A stretch of DNA of 6,415 bases from Anaerolineales bacterium UBA1136 (GCA_002311455.1 DCAJ01000034.1:1572-7986); one strand, 5' to 3'; counted from the first letter of the stretch, positions 1 to 6,253 are shown. The notes: generated by a model not told the origin, from the letters alone. Numbers and translations are program-made.

Positions 1-447
1 ATCACCCGAGGATCTGTAAAGATCACTACAGAGCCTGTCGACTTAACTAGTTCCGAAACGCGTCAAATGACCCCACTCACCACAGGAGACCCTGGCTCCA
101 TGAGCAGCAATAACGCGTATATCATTGTAAACGGCGACTATTACCATTCACTAAGTAACCCTATGGTTACAATAGGCAGAAAGCTGGACAACGACATAGC
201 AATCGAGAACTCAGATGTTTCCCGATTCCACGCTCAGATTCGCTTACGCCTAAACAAGTGGGTACTGTACGACATAAACTCAAGACTAGGGACTCGCCTG
301 AACAACAAGCCAGTAACAGAACAAGTACTCGAAAACGGGGAGGTAATATCAATAGGTTCTACCACTTTGATTTTTGTTGACACCACTATTGATCAACAGC
401 CTGACCTTTCCAATCCCAATCAACAGGGTGATACCATACCAGTCTAA
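1..447 (+). CDS. FHA-domain protein, C-terminal part (FhaA-like), 5' end outside window
   Basis: Predicted phosphothreonine-binding signalling protein of the cytoplasm. The reading frame ending at TAA 445-447 is open back to base 1, so the gene probably starts upstream and only the C-terminal part is visible. Counting from the in-frame ATG at 67, a forkhead-associated domain spans about residues 18-105. It shows the expected IGR motif, the LDNDI strand, SRFHAQI (the Ser and His of the phosphopeptide-binding loop), and the RLGTRLNN turn where NGT is usual. The upstream residues (SVKITTEPVDL...) look like a low-complexity linker. That layout fits the Chloroflexota FhaA type, with an N-terminal DUF3662 domain, a linker and a C-terminal FHA; the N-terminal domain is inferred, not seen. 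An alternative start is ATG 100, preceded by AGGAG at 84-88, which would give a 115-residue stand-alone FHA protein. The next gene begins 17 bases downstream, consistent with an operon. Confidence 0.8.
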   Translation: MTRGSVKITTEPVDLTSSETRQMTPLTTGDPGSMSSNNAYIIVNGDYYHSLSNPMVTIGRKLDNDIAIENSDVSRFHAQIRLRLNKWVLYDINSRLGTRLNNKPVTEQVLENGEVISIGSTTLIFVDTTIDQQPDLSNPNQQGDTIPV

Positions 448-464
448 GATCAAACTAGTAAACC

Positions 465-876
465 ATGAATACAGACGATGCCTACCAATTACTCCGCATA
501 TTATTATCCATAATTCTTTACGGATTTCTTGGATTGGTAGTTTGGGTAATCTGGCAAGACGTAAAGTCCACTCGTGAACTAATAGCGTTATCACAATCTG
601 GCAAAAGCACTCTTATAGACACCAGCAATGATCACAGCCATATTGTCATTACAGTAACGTCATGAGGGCGTGCCTCAAGCAACATAATAGTACTCCAGGA
701 TACGATTGTATCCATGCAGCATGCATTAATCACACGCCGGGATGCCATGTGGTGGCTAGAGGATCTGCAGTCTCGCAATGACATATCTAAACAATCAGCC
801 TGTAACTAATCCGACAGTAATTTCTAGTGGAGATGCTATTACAATTGGCAGCTACAGCTTTAACTTCAGGGAGTAA
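465..876 (+). pseudogene. Broken membrane-anchored FHA protein (FhaB-like): nonsense codon plus frameshift
   Basis: An ATG at 465 opens a 66-codon frame whose residues 9-30 form one transmembrane helix (LLRILLSIILYGFLGLVVWV), followed by a charged WQDVKSTRE segment that suggests a cytoplasmic C-terminus. The frame stops at TGA 663-665. The same frame continues directly after the TGA with GRASSNIIVLQDTIVS, then HALITRR and WWLEDLQSRN. This is the core of an FHA domain, up to 779. After one extra base (G780) the frame shifts, and 781-873 encodes TYLNNQPV...GDAITIGSYSFNF, ending at TAA 874-876. Read through, the product would be about 136 residues: TM helix, short linker, FHA, an arrangement familiar from Chloroflexota FHA operons. 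The TGA sits where family members have Leu or Ile before GR (TTA to TGA is one change). The NGT turn has lost two bases. A 66-residue TM-only peptide could still be made. No clear ribosome binding site precedes the ATG. A double sequencing error is possible but less likely. Confidence 0.8.
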
Positions 877-933
877 ATATTGATACATAACTAGATCTAC
901 AAGCTGTTTACGCAAGAATTAAAATTAGTTGCC

Positions 934-1302
934 CTACCCTTTATCAGAACCAGCAGATTTGGCGCCTAACACATCTGGATTAAAGCCATGTGGCCACTTA
1001 GTCAATTCATCATATATTGCTCCTTGCAGCAATACTTTTGCTAAGTTACTTCCAATTAGCGATGCGCCTCGCAAGTTTGAACCACTAAGATCGGCTTCGT
1101 ACAAGTTAGTATTGCTGAGATTAGCATTTCTCAAATCAGCCTTAGCTAAACTAGCTTTACACAAGTTTGCACCGGTAAAATTCACCCCTACCAGTATCGT
1201 TTTCTCCAGCTTAGCAGACAGCATATTAGCTCCATTAAGATATGCGCCTTGCAGATTGGATCCGCTTAGATTTACGCCAATAAGCCTAGTCTCCATAATC
1301 AC
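934..1302 (-). CDS. Pentapeptide-repeat protein
   Basis: A 122-residue protein with about 18 uninterrupted pentapeptide repeats (residues 7-96), pattern A(N/D)Lxx, e.g. LSGSN LQGAY LNGAN and LAKAD LRNAN LSNTN LYEAD. Such repeats fold into a right-handed quadrilateral beta-helix. The 26-residue tail YDELTKWPHGFNPDVLGA... matches the common capping tail TKWPxGFxP of many bacterial members. No signal peptide or membrane segment is seen, so a cytoplasmic location is likely. Function is unknown: some relatives (Qnr/MfpA type) mimic DNA and bind gyrase, but nothing here shows that. The frame opens at GTG 1302 (GAGG 13 bases upstream); an in-frame ATG at 1296 has AGGTG only 3 bases upstream. Neither start is decisive. 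The gene is convergent with the broken FHA gene and lies downstream of the DinB cluster, separated from it by 79 bases. Confidence 0.85.
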   Translation of the reverse strand: MIMETRLIGVNLSGSNLQGAYLNGANMLSAKLEKTILVGVNFTGANLCKASLAKADLRNANLSNTNLYEADLSGSNLRGASLIGSNLAKVLLQGAIYDELTKWPHGFNPDVLGAKSAGSDKG

Positions 1303-1381
1303 CTGATTACTAATACCTCACCATTGTTGTTTGCAATACATACCCAGATATCTATCGCCCACCAATAACAAATACACGACT

Positions 1382-1876
1382 TTACTTCCATCCTTTACCT
1401 AATTTTACCAGTGCTAGTTCGCGCAAGGCACTTAATTCGCCCACATGAATAGACTCATGGACCCATAAATGAGCAAAATGCTGTCCAACAGTTTCACCTT
1501 TTCTAACAATCAAACCATCAGGAGTTACATTATCTAAATAGTCAGGGTATTCACCGAGCCACTCATGTAACACTGAATATCCTCTATTTAGCGCTTCTAT
1601 TAGGCGCGTAAGATCCGCGCATGCACTCCCTTCGATGATTGGGTCAGAGCCATATCCATAAATGCCGATTTCTTTGTTGTGCATATAAGTTTGTTTATCA
1701 ATGGCGCCAAGCAACGCGTCCCGATAAACAGCTATATGACCCAGCACCCAATTCATACAATTACTGTGACCCGGCAATTGCAAGATGCTTTCGCCATGCT
1801 CTAAATCAACATACGAAGCTTCAATACCGCTCTGATTTCTTGCCAACATCAAACTAAATATCTGCGAAATATCCAT
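1382..1876 (-). CDS. DinB-fold metalloprotein-like protein, copy A
   Basis: A 164-residue protein of the DinB/YfiT-like four-helix superfamily, whose members include thiol-dependent transferases and many uncharacterised proteins. Visible motifs: RNQ at 13-15, then NCMNWVLGHIAVYRD with His47 as likely first metal ligand, YGYGSDPI in the middle, and HESIHVGELSALRELAL at the C-terminus, giving His140 and His144 (H-x3-H). The three His residues match the usual metal triad of the fold. Enzymatic activity and substrate cannot be told from sequence. The start at ATG 1876 was chosen because it aligns with the other three paralogues and puts the first His at residue 47 in all four. In-frame ATGs at 1882 and 1900 are possible, and none has a convincing Shine-Dalgarno. 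This is the last gene of the probable three-gene run, 46 bases after copy B. Its closest paralogue in the window is copy D at 5066-5557. Confidence 0.85.
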   Translation of the reverse strand: MDISQIFSLMLARNQSGIEASYVDLEHGESILQLPGHSNCMNWVLGHIAVYRDALLGAIDKQTYMHNKEIGIYGYGSDPIIEGSACADLTRLIEALNRGYSVLHEWLGEYPDYLDNVTPDGLIVRKGETVGQHFAHLWVHESIHVGELSALRELALVKLGKGWK

Positions 1877-1922
1877 TAGCATATTACCAAACTCGCTCAT
1901 ACAAAATGTATGTATATATATT

Positions 1923-2423
1923 TTACTTACTTCGCAACCCTAGAGCCAGTTCGCGTAGCGGATTTAATTCTCCCACGTGAATAGATTCGTGCCCGATATT
2001 TTGAGCAAAGTGCTCGGTTAATGTATCGCATACTCCAGCGTAACCTATATTATCTCTAACATCACCAACGGGTTGCTGTTGCAGGCCGTTCTGGTCACTG
2101 TTGAGCCAAGCTGCTAAATCTTCAAACGTTATTGTCATCAACTTTGACAATCTCTCTAGATCCACACAAATATCACCGGCTTTAATTGGAGCAGATCCAG
2201 CAGTATACCTAACTAGCTCTTCGGCATGCATATATTGATTGAGCCCAATGTCGATAAGCATTCCATCACGATAAGAAACAATGTGACCTAATATCCAATT
2301 AATACAATTACCGCTGCCAGGCAACTGAAGAACACTTTCCGTTTCACTTAAATCATCAATGGCCCTTAGCGTAGATTCCTGATTACGACTTAATATAGTG
2401 ATGAATATCTCTGACTGATTCAT
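1923..2423 (-). CDS. DinB-fold metalloprotein-like protein, copy B
   Basis: A 166-residue DinB-superfamily protein, the middle gene of a tandem trio. It carries RNQ at 13-15, LQLPGSGNCINWILGHIVSYRD with His47, then GSAPI and DLERL, and C-terminal GHESIHVGELNPLRELAL with His145 and His149. These are the expected three metal ligands of the fold. Start ATG 2423 has AAGG at 2430-2433, six bases upstream, which supports this start. It is most similar to copy C: same length, same H145/H149 positions, and shared YRDGML and GYAG segments. It lies 38 bases downstream of copy C and 46 upstream of copy A, so co-transcription is likely. Substrate and thiol cofactor, if any, are unknown. Confidence 0.87.
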   Translation of the reverse strand: MNQSEIFITILSRNQESTLRAIDDLSETESVLQLPGSGNCINWILGHIVSYRDGMLIDIGLNQYMHAEELVRYTAGSAPIKAGDICVDLERLSKLMTITFEDLAAWLNSDQNGLQQQPVGDVRDNIGYAGVCDTLTEHFAQNIGHESIHVGELNPLRELALGLRSK

Positions 2424-2461
2424 ATTTTACCTTGTACTAGTCCTGCAATGCAGTCATTACT

Positions 2462-2962
2462 TTAGTCAGCCATGCTTACCAGAGCGAGCTCACGAAGTGC
2501 GCTAAGCTCACCCACATGTATGGATTCATGGCCAGTCATTTGCGTAAGATGTTCTATAACAGAATCCCAGTAACCTGCATAACCCTTTTTGTATGGCATA
2601 TCACTTCTGGTTTCATTTTCCAAACCGCTTGGATCACTTTTTAACCAGACATACAACCCGTCAAACGTTAACTTCTGAAGCTCTATTAAGCGCTCAAAAT
2701 CGACCGCTGGGCTACCAATTGTGATCGGATCTGAACCCGAACCATACAGTGACACTTCATCTTCAGTCATGTGTTCTTTAAGACGTATATCAGCCAACAT
2801 ACCATCTCGATATGTTGCAATATGACCTAATATCCAGTTCATACAGTTGCTCTCACCCGGCAACTGTAGCAAGCCCTCGGAGTGACTCAGTCCATCTACT
2901 GCATTCAAGATAGCATCCTGATTACGTCTAAATATTATCGCAAACACTTCAGTCCTGTTCAT
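2462..2962 (-). CDS. DinB-fold metalloprotein-like protein, copy C
   Basis: A 166-residue DinB-superfamily protein, first gene of the tandem trio. Motifs: MNRTEVF start, RNQ at 13-15, LQLPGESNCMNWILGHIATYRD with His47, YGSGSDPI at 73-80, and GHESIHVGELSALRELAL with His145 and His149. The start is set at ATG 2962 and not at the in-frame ATG 2968: AAGGA (2969-2973) abuts the upstream ATG with no spacing but lies six bases from ATG 2962. With that start its N-terminus aligns exactly with copy B. A promoter-like pair lies about 70-100 bases upstream. The amidase gene ends 161 bases upstream on the same strand, so readthrough from it is possible. Biochemical role is unknown. Confidence 0.87.
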   Translation of the reverse strand: MNRTEVFAIIFRRNQDAILNAVDGLSHSEGLLQLPGESNCMNWILGHIATYRDGMLADIRLKEHMTEDEVSLYGSGSDPITIGSPAVDFERLIELQKLTFDGLYVWLKSDPSGLENETRSDMPYKKGYAGYWDSVIEHLTQMTGHESIHVGELSALRELALVSMAD

Positions 2963-2968
2963 ATTCAT

Positions 2969-2973
2969 TCCTT
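2969..2973 (-). promoter_or_regulatory. Ribosome binding site deciding the start of DinB copy C
   Basis: On the minus strand AAGGA is followed by ATG AAT ATG. Spacing is zero to the first ATG (2968) and six bases to the second (2962), so the second is the usable start. This choice also makes copies B and C the same length. Confidence 0.6.
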
Positions 2974-3030
2974 ATAGTCTAATCACACACAAGCCATTGT
3001 TATAACCAATCTACAAACATTCATAACAGC

Positions 3031-3059
3031 ATTATCAATTATACTCCTACACTCATCAA
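3031..3059 (-). promoter_or_regulatory. Candidate sigma70-type promoter for the DinB C-B-A run
   Basis: Read on the minus strand: TTGATG (3054-3059, four of six matches to the -35 consensus), a 17-base spacer, then GATAAT (3031-3036, five of six matches to the -10 consensus). The predicted start would be near 3024, giving an untranslated leader of about 60 bases before ATG 2962. It lies in the 161-base gap between the amidase and copy C. Pattern match only. Confidence 0.4.
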
Positions 3060-3123
3060 ACTCTCTACCCGGTACCACCATATTACACTTCGGCCAGACG
3101 CAACGACTAGTTAGATCATAGAG

Positions 3124-4527
3124 CTACAGTTTTGGAGCCTCCCATCCGGCACTGCTCTCGATGCAACTAAGTACAGATAGTACAACACCCTCTTGCCATG
3201 GTCGACCCGCTACCTGTACACCAACAGGAAGACCTTCATGAGAACTACCTGCTCGTACAGTGCCACATGGCCAGCCCAAAAGATTAAAAGCCATTAAGTA
3301 GCTAAACATCTCAGCGAACCCAGGATATTGTTGATGTGCGTACGTATCACCATGTTTCATTGCGGGATGCGTGCTAACCGGACATATGATTGCATCATAT
3401 TGTTGTATAAATTCGCTCATGTCATCTCTAAACACATCCCACTTACATATCAGATCTCCCATTTTATTAGCATCTAATCCTTTTCCAGATTGACATTCAA
3501 GGCTAGTCGCCGTGTAGTGGTGCATGTTCTCAGTACCCCATCTATTTAGCAAGTCTCTCGCTCCCGAACCGCCATCGGAACTTATTAGCTGATAATATAT
3601 CTCATGAGATCGGCCAATTGCAGGAGGTCTATCATTTACAACTTTAGCTCCAGCTCCCGCGAGCTTATCGACACACCTTTGGACGACATCTGAATTATCA
3701 TCGTCTACATTGACAATACCATTGTCAATGTAGTACGCAATTCGCATCTCACTAATAGGAACCACCTCTTCAAGCTCAAGTCGTACAGGCACTGTAGAAT
3801 TATCTGTGCGATCAGGACCACATATTATTGGCAAACACAGAAATATATCCTCAACATAACGAGCCATTAAACTTATTTGCCATAATGAGTCCAAAATACC
3901 TCCAGGGGGAGGAACATGACCTGCTTTCGGAGTACGACCAGTGGTTGGTTTAAACCCCACTAGGCCACAACAATGCGCAGGCCATCGAGCGCTACCACCT
4001 CCATCCGTACAAATACCAATGGCAGACCCACCACTTGCCACGATAGAAGCTTCGCCGCCGCTACTACCACCACTCGTCCGATTCAAATCATAAGGATTAC
4101 TAGTTCTTCCATACACCAGATTATCAGTCTCGTACCCCATGCCCATCTCAGGTACATTTGTTTTGCCGATCAATATTCCGCCAGCATTTCGCATTCCTGA
4201 GACAACCGTAGCATCTGATGATGGAATGTTTCTACGCAACCCTTCTGTTCCACATGCACAGACAATATCTTTAGTCTCTATGTTGTCTTTTACAGTAAAA
4301 GGCACACCATGCAGATCTCCAATTGGGCTACCAGCTCTTAATGTTTTGTCAGCAAATCCAGCACCTTCTAAAGCTCTATCGCGATCAATTTGAACTATCG
4401 CGTTCACTTTTGGGTTCACTTTATCTATGCGCTCCAAGTGGGCTTCGATAACTTCTTGCGAAGTCACTGCAACTTCCCTGATAGAGTTGGCAATTGATCT
4501 TGCAGAACGATCACATATGTTATTCAT
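3124..4527 (-). CDS. Amidase-signature family amidohydrolase
   Basis: A 467-residue cytoplasmic hydrolase of the amidase signature family (C-N hydrolysis of an amide; substrate not predictable). Counting from ATG 4527, the Ser-cisSer-Lys triad is complete. Lys80 lies in GVPFTVKDN, the cis-Ser155 in TSGGSSGGEA, and the nucleophile Ser179 in CTDGGGSARWPAHCCG. The spacings of 75 and 24 residues equal those of FAAH (K142, S217, S241). After the triad comes LVGFKPTTGRTPKAGHVPPPGG, and the C-terminus has GLPVGVQVAGRPWQEG, also typical of the family. Length is normal. No signal peptide is seen. The frame continues to a TTG at 4533, but ATG 4527 has GGAA about eight bases upstream and is preferred. 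The gene is divergent from the small barrel gene at 4726 and is followed 161 bases later by DinB copy C. Related enzymes are annotated as aliphatic amidases, indoleacetamide hydrolases or GatA-like; no gatB or gatC is nearby, so a GatA role is unlikely. Confidence 0.93.
   Translation of the reverse strand: MNNICDRSARSIANSIREVAVTSQEVIEAHLERIDKVNPKVNAIVQIDRDRALEGAGFADKTLRAGSPIGDLHGVPFTVKDNIETKDIVCACGTEGLRRNIPSSDATVVSGMRNAGGILIGKTNVPEMGMGYETDNLVYGRTSNPYDLNRTSGGSSGGEASIVASGGSAIGICTDGGGSARWPAHCCGLVGFKPTTGRTPKAGHVPPPGGILDSLWQISLMARYVEDIFLCLPIICGPDRTDNSTVPVRLELEEVVPISEMRIAYYIDNGIVNVDDDNSDVVQRCVDKLAGAGAKVVNDRPPAIGRSHEIYYQLISSDGGSGARDLLNRWGTENMHHYTATSLECQSGKGLDANKMGDLICKWDVFRDDMSEFIQQYDAIICPVSTHPAMKHGDTYAHQQYPGFAEMFSYLMAFNLLGWPCGTVRAGSSHEGLPVGVQVAGRPWQEGVVLSVLSCIESSAGWEAPKL
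3705..3733. repeat. Perfect 13-bp inverted repeat with 3-base loop, inside the amidase gene
   Basis: The left arm CTACATTGACAAT (3705-3717) and right arm ATTGTCAATGTAG (3721-3733) are exact reverse complements separated by ACC. In the amidase reading frame this encodes about YIDNGIVNVD, a segment that fits the family, so it is not an obvious insertion. In the mRNA it would form a 13-bp stem with a GGU loop. No T-run follows in the direction of transcription, so it does not look like a terminator. Confidence 0.85.
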
Positions 4528-4596
4528 ATACAATTTCCATTACTATATACAAACCATACACATTTGTCATAACTTACCATATCTTACAATAGCTGG

Positions 4597-4625
4597 ATTA
4601 TATATTAGTCCTCCGTATCTAACAG
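4597..4625 (-). promoter_or_regulatory. Candidate promoter for the amidase gene
   Basis: On the minus strand a perfect TATAAT (4597-4602) is preceded, with a 17-base spacer, by CTGTTA (4620-4625), which matches the -35 consensus at three of six bases. The predicted start near 4590 would leave a leader of about 60 bases before ATG 4527. This lies in the 198-base divergent region. The -10 is strong, the -35 weak. Confidence 0.35.
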
Positions 4626-4678
4626 CTTCAGAACAAATTAATTTATTACAATAAGTTATGGAGACACACCAAATTGGC

Positions 4679-4684
4679 TATAAT
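4679..4684 (+). promoter_or_regulatory. Candidate -10 box for the small ABM-like gene
   Basis: A perfect TATAAT lies about 40 bases before ATG 4726 on the + strand. No good -35 is seen at 16-18 bases upstream (TTATGG at 4656-4661 is poor). The predicted start near 4691 gives a leader of about 35 bases containing AGGAG at 4714-4718. It shares the intergenic region with the divergent amidase promoter. Confidence 0.4.
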
Positions 4685-4725
4685 ACCCAAAATCGCACTA
4701 AACATTAATTATTAGGAGAAATGTA

Positions 4726-5010
4726 ATGTATGGATCAATATTCAACCTAAAAGTCAAAACTGGCCATCAACAGGACCTACTAGACTCCTTAACTGACGGA
4801 ACTCCACCTGGTGCAGTAGCATGGTATGTGATGCAACCAGATGACACATCAAAGGACCTAATTGGAGTCGCAATATTTGAGAGCAAAGATGCATACAATG
4901 CAAACGCCGAAAGCCCTGAACAACATGAGCGGTTTATTAAAGCGATGACGTATTTAGAAACGGAACCAGAGTGGACCGACGGCGAATATATAGTTACTGA
5001 AGTGGCCTAG
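4726..5010 (+). CDS. Small ABM-like dimeric alpha-beta barrel protein
   Basis: A 94-residue cytoplasmic protein resembling the antibiotic-biosynthesis-monooxygenase-like / dimeric alpha-beta barrel (ferredoxin-like) group. It opens with a beta strand (MYGSIFNLKVKTGH), a helix (QQDLLDSL), then the PGAVAWYVMQPDD strand and the LIGVAIFESKDAYNANAESPEQHERF stretch. That last pattern, with strand, 'FES.eaY.an..sp.q', then helix, is common in small barrels of this type. The C-terminus is WTDGEYIVTEVA. Most members are of unknown function; oxygenase activity is not implied by the fold. Start ATG 4726 is well supported by AGGAG at 4714-4718, seven bases upstream. It is the only intact + strand gene in the right two thirds of the window and is convergent with DinB copy D (55 bases between stops). 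Confidence 0.8.
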   Translation: MYGSIFNLKVKTGHQQDLLDSLTDGTPPGAVAWYVMQPDDTSKDLIGVAIFESKDAYNANAESPEQHERFIKAMTYLETEPEWTDGEYIVTEVA

Positions 5011-5065
5011 ACTGCGATAGATATCAATTTTTTACTACACGCTCTAACTAAATTGTAGATAGACA

Positions 5066-5557
5066 CTAGCTTGAATTATGGGTAGCTGCTAATTCGCGCA
5101 GAGCGTGTAGTTCGCCCACATGATTCCCTTCATGCCAACATAGAAAGCCCAAATTTTCAACTACAGTAGGCCCATAATCGGCATGTAAATCTATATATTT
5201 GGGAGGTTCTTCAAGCATATTATTAGGATTAGACAGCAACCATTCGCTCACTAGATGATAGCTCTCACCAAGCTTCTCCAGCAACACTTCCAATTCAACA
5301 CATACGCTACCAGCAGTTATGGGTTGTGAACCATAGCAGTAAGGCTCCCTTTGTCCCTCTGTAAGCGAAGCCGAATGGTTGGAACACGCTAACATTGCGT
5401 CTCTATACACTGCAATATGTCCCAGCACCCAATTCATACAATTGCTATTTCCAGCCAACTGCAGTAGGCTATCGTACTGATCCAATCCAGATACAGCCTT
5501 TTCGACAAACTGCTGATTACGTCTTATCATCGTATGTAAAATAACAGCATAATTCAT
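5066..5557 (-). CDS. DinB-fold metalloprotein-like protein, copy D
   Basis: A 163-residue DinB-superfamily protein, the fourth paralogue, separated from the trio by the amidase and the small barrel gene. It has RNQ at 13-15, LQLAGNSNCMNWVLGHIAVYRD with His47, CYGSQPI, and WHEGNHVGELHALRELA with His142 and His146, so the metal triad is intact. The C-terminal motif differs from the others (HEGNH where A, B and C have HESIH). Start ATG 5557 aligns the N-terminus with the paralogues and has GAG seven bases upstream; the frame extends upstream only to a weak TTG at 5593. Over the first metal motif it is closest to copy A in protein and in DNA. It lies 81 bases downstream of the scramblase-like gene on the same strand and may be co-transcribed with it. 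Confidence 0.86.
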   Translation of the reverse strand: MNYAVILHTMIRRNQQFVEKAVSGLDQYDSLLQLAGNSNCMNWVLGHIAVYRDAMLACSNHSASLTEGQREPYCYGSQPITAGSVCVELEVLLEKLGESYHLVSEWLLSNPNNMLEEPPKYIDLHADYGPTVVENLGFLCWHEGNHVGELHALRELAATHNSS

Positions 5558-5638
5558 AACAATACTCAGAAAACAATTGCACCACCACCGCAAACTTTTA
5601 CTAACAGGATTTACCCCGCAATTTTATGTTCTACTAGG

Positions 5639-6247
5639 TTAGCGCTGCGCTTTATTCTCAAAATGGATAAAATCAATCAAAAACACAGCTCCGAGCATAA
5701 GGGACTTAAACCTAGCATCCCACTGCGCAGGCCAAGTTACTCCAAAATTATCTGCATCACTGAATGCTTCCTTGAAAAGTCCGCTCCATTTTTTTGTTAT
5801 TTTCCCGTGTTCTTCTCCTTTACTATCTTTTATGTAAAATGTCCATGGACTAAGTAAAGGACCCTCTATATAATAATCCTCCAGACCTCCATCCCGAGAT
5901 ACCACATATTTCCTATTCAACATCGAGAATTGACGCTCGACTACTCCCAGCAACTCGCCTTGGCCATCTTCAACTTCTACACGATGAAAGTACCACTTAA
6001 ACGGCCGTGTGATTTTAAGTGCCATTTTATCGCTACTACCAGAAAATATGCCAATAGTGAACGGACGCAATGACCTCAGGAAAATACGCAGCATGGTAGA
6101 GCCTGATGCTTCAGCGGCTACATACAGTTGCTGACCATGCACATCTTCTATCGAGTATCTATTCTTTGTTTCGAAACCAGTTATTATCTCGCCCCATTCA
6201 TTGTACTGCCGCACTACAAGATCGCGAATGGCTTCCAGCTTTTCCAT
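5639..6247 (-). CDS. Phospholipid scramblase-like (LURP-one/Tubby C-terminal fold) protein
   Basis: A 202-residue protein clearly related to the scramblase family. The match to eukaryotic PLSCR proteins is strongest at the C-terminus: GKITKKWSGLFKEAFSDADNFG (149-169) and KSLMLGAVFLIDFIHFE (181-197), against GKISKHWTG...EAFTDADNFG and ...GACFLIDFMFFE in human PLSCR1, cited from memory. Upstream, LKITRPFKWYFHRVEVED and IEGPLLSPWTFYIKD fit the beta-barrel strands. DADNFG starts the proposed calcium-binding segment of PLSCR1, but the closing acid is shifted by two residues here (D177). The C-terminal hydrophobic helix is buried in the Tubby-like fold in models, so membrane insertion is uncertain. 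Bacterial members are uncharacterised and scrambling activity should not be assumed. Start ATG 6247 has a perfect AGGAGG six bases upstream. It lies between a probable GntR-type regulator and DinB copy D, all on the minus strand. Confidence 0.88.
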   Translation of the reverse strand: MEKLEAIRDLVVRQYNEWGEIITGFETKNRYSIEDVHGQQLYVAAEASGSTMLRIFLRSLRPFTIGIFSGSSDKMALKITRPFKWYFHRVEVEDGQGELLGVVERQFSMLNRKYVVSRDGGLEDYYIEGPLLSPWTFYIKDSKGEEHGKITKKWSGLFKEAFSDADNFGVTWPAQWDARFKSLMLGAVFLIDFIHFENKAQR

Positions 6248-6253
6248 TTACAA

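Noticed and set aside
663..665. TGA read as a sense codon (alternative genetic code)
   Set aside because: None of the ten other genes visible here ends in TGA, which made recoding worth considering. However, the same gene also has a frameshift, no other conserved gene needs TGA read through, and Trp is encoded by TGG throughout. A nonsense mutation is the simpler reading.
929..1306. Long + strand open frame opposite the pentapeptide gene
   Set aside because: It is the antisense shadow of a regular 15-base repeat, which keeps other frames open. The protein has no recognisable motif.
1898..1912. Small palindrome CATACA-AAA-TGTATG between DinB copies B and A
   Set aside because: Six-base arms in AT-rich DNA are expected by chance, and no terminator-like T-run or partner site supports an operator.
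1382..4527. Defence or toxin-antitoxin island formed by the DinB, pentapeptide and amidase genes
   Set aside because: No nuclease, toxin, NTPase, integrase or direct-repeat border was seen. The proteins look like ordinary metabolic or unknown housekeeping families.
5011..5065. T6 run after the small barrel gene as a rho-independent terminator
   Set aside because: No GC-rich stem precedes the T-run, and the CTACA/TGTAG arms lie on its far side with a 14-base loop.
5558..5593. Longer N-terminus for DinB copy D from a TTG start
   Set aside because: The added 12 residues (MRWWCNCFLSIV) have no counterpart in the three paralogues, and ATG 5557 aligns all four N-termini.
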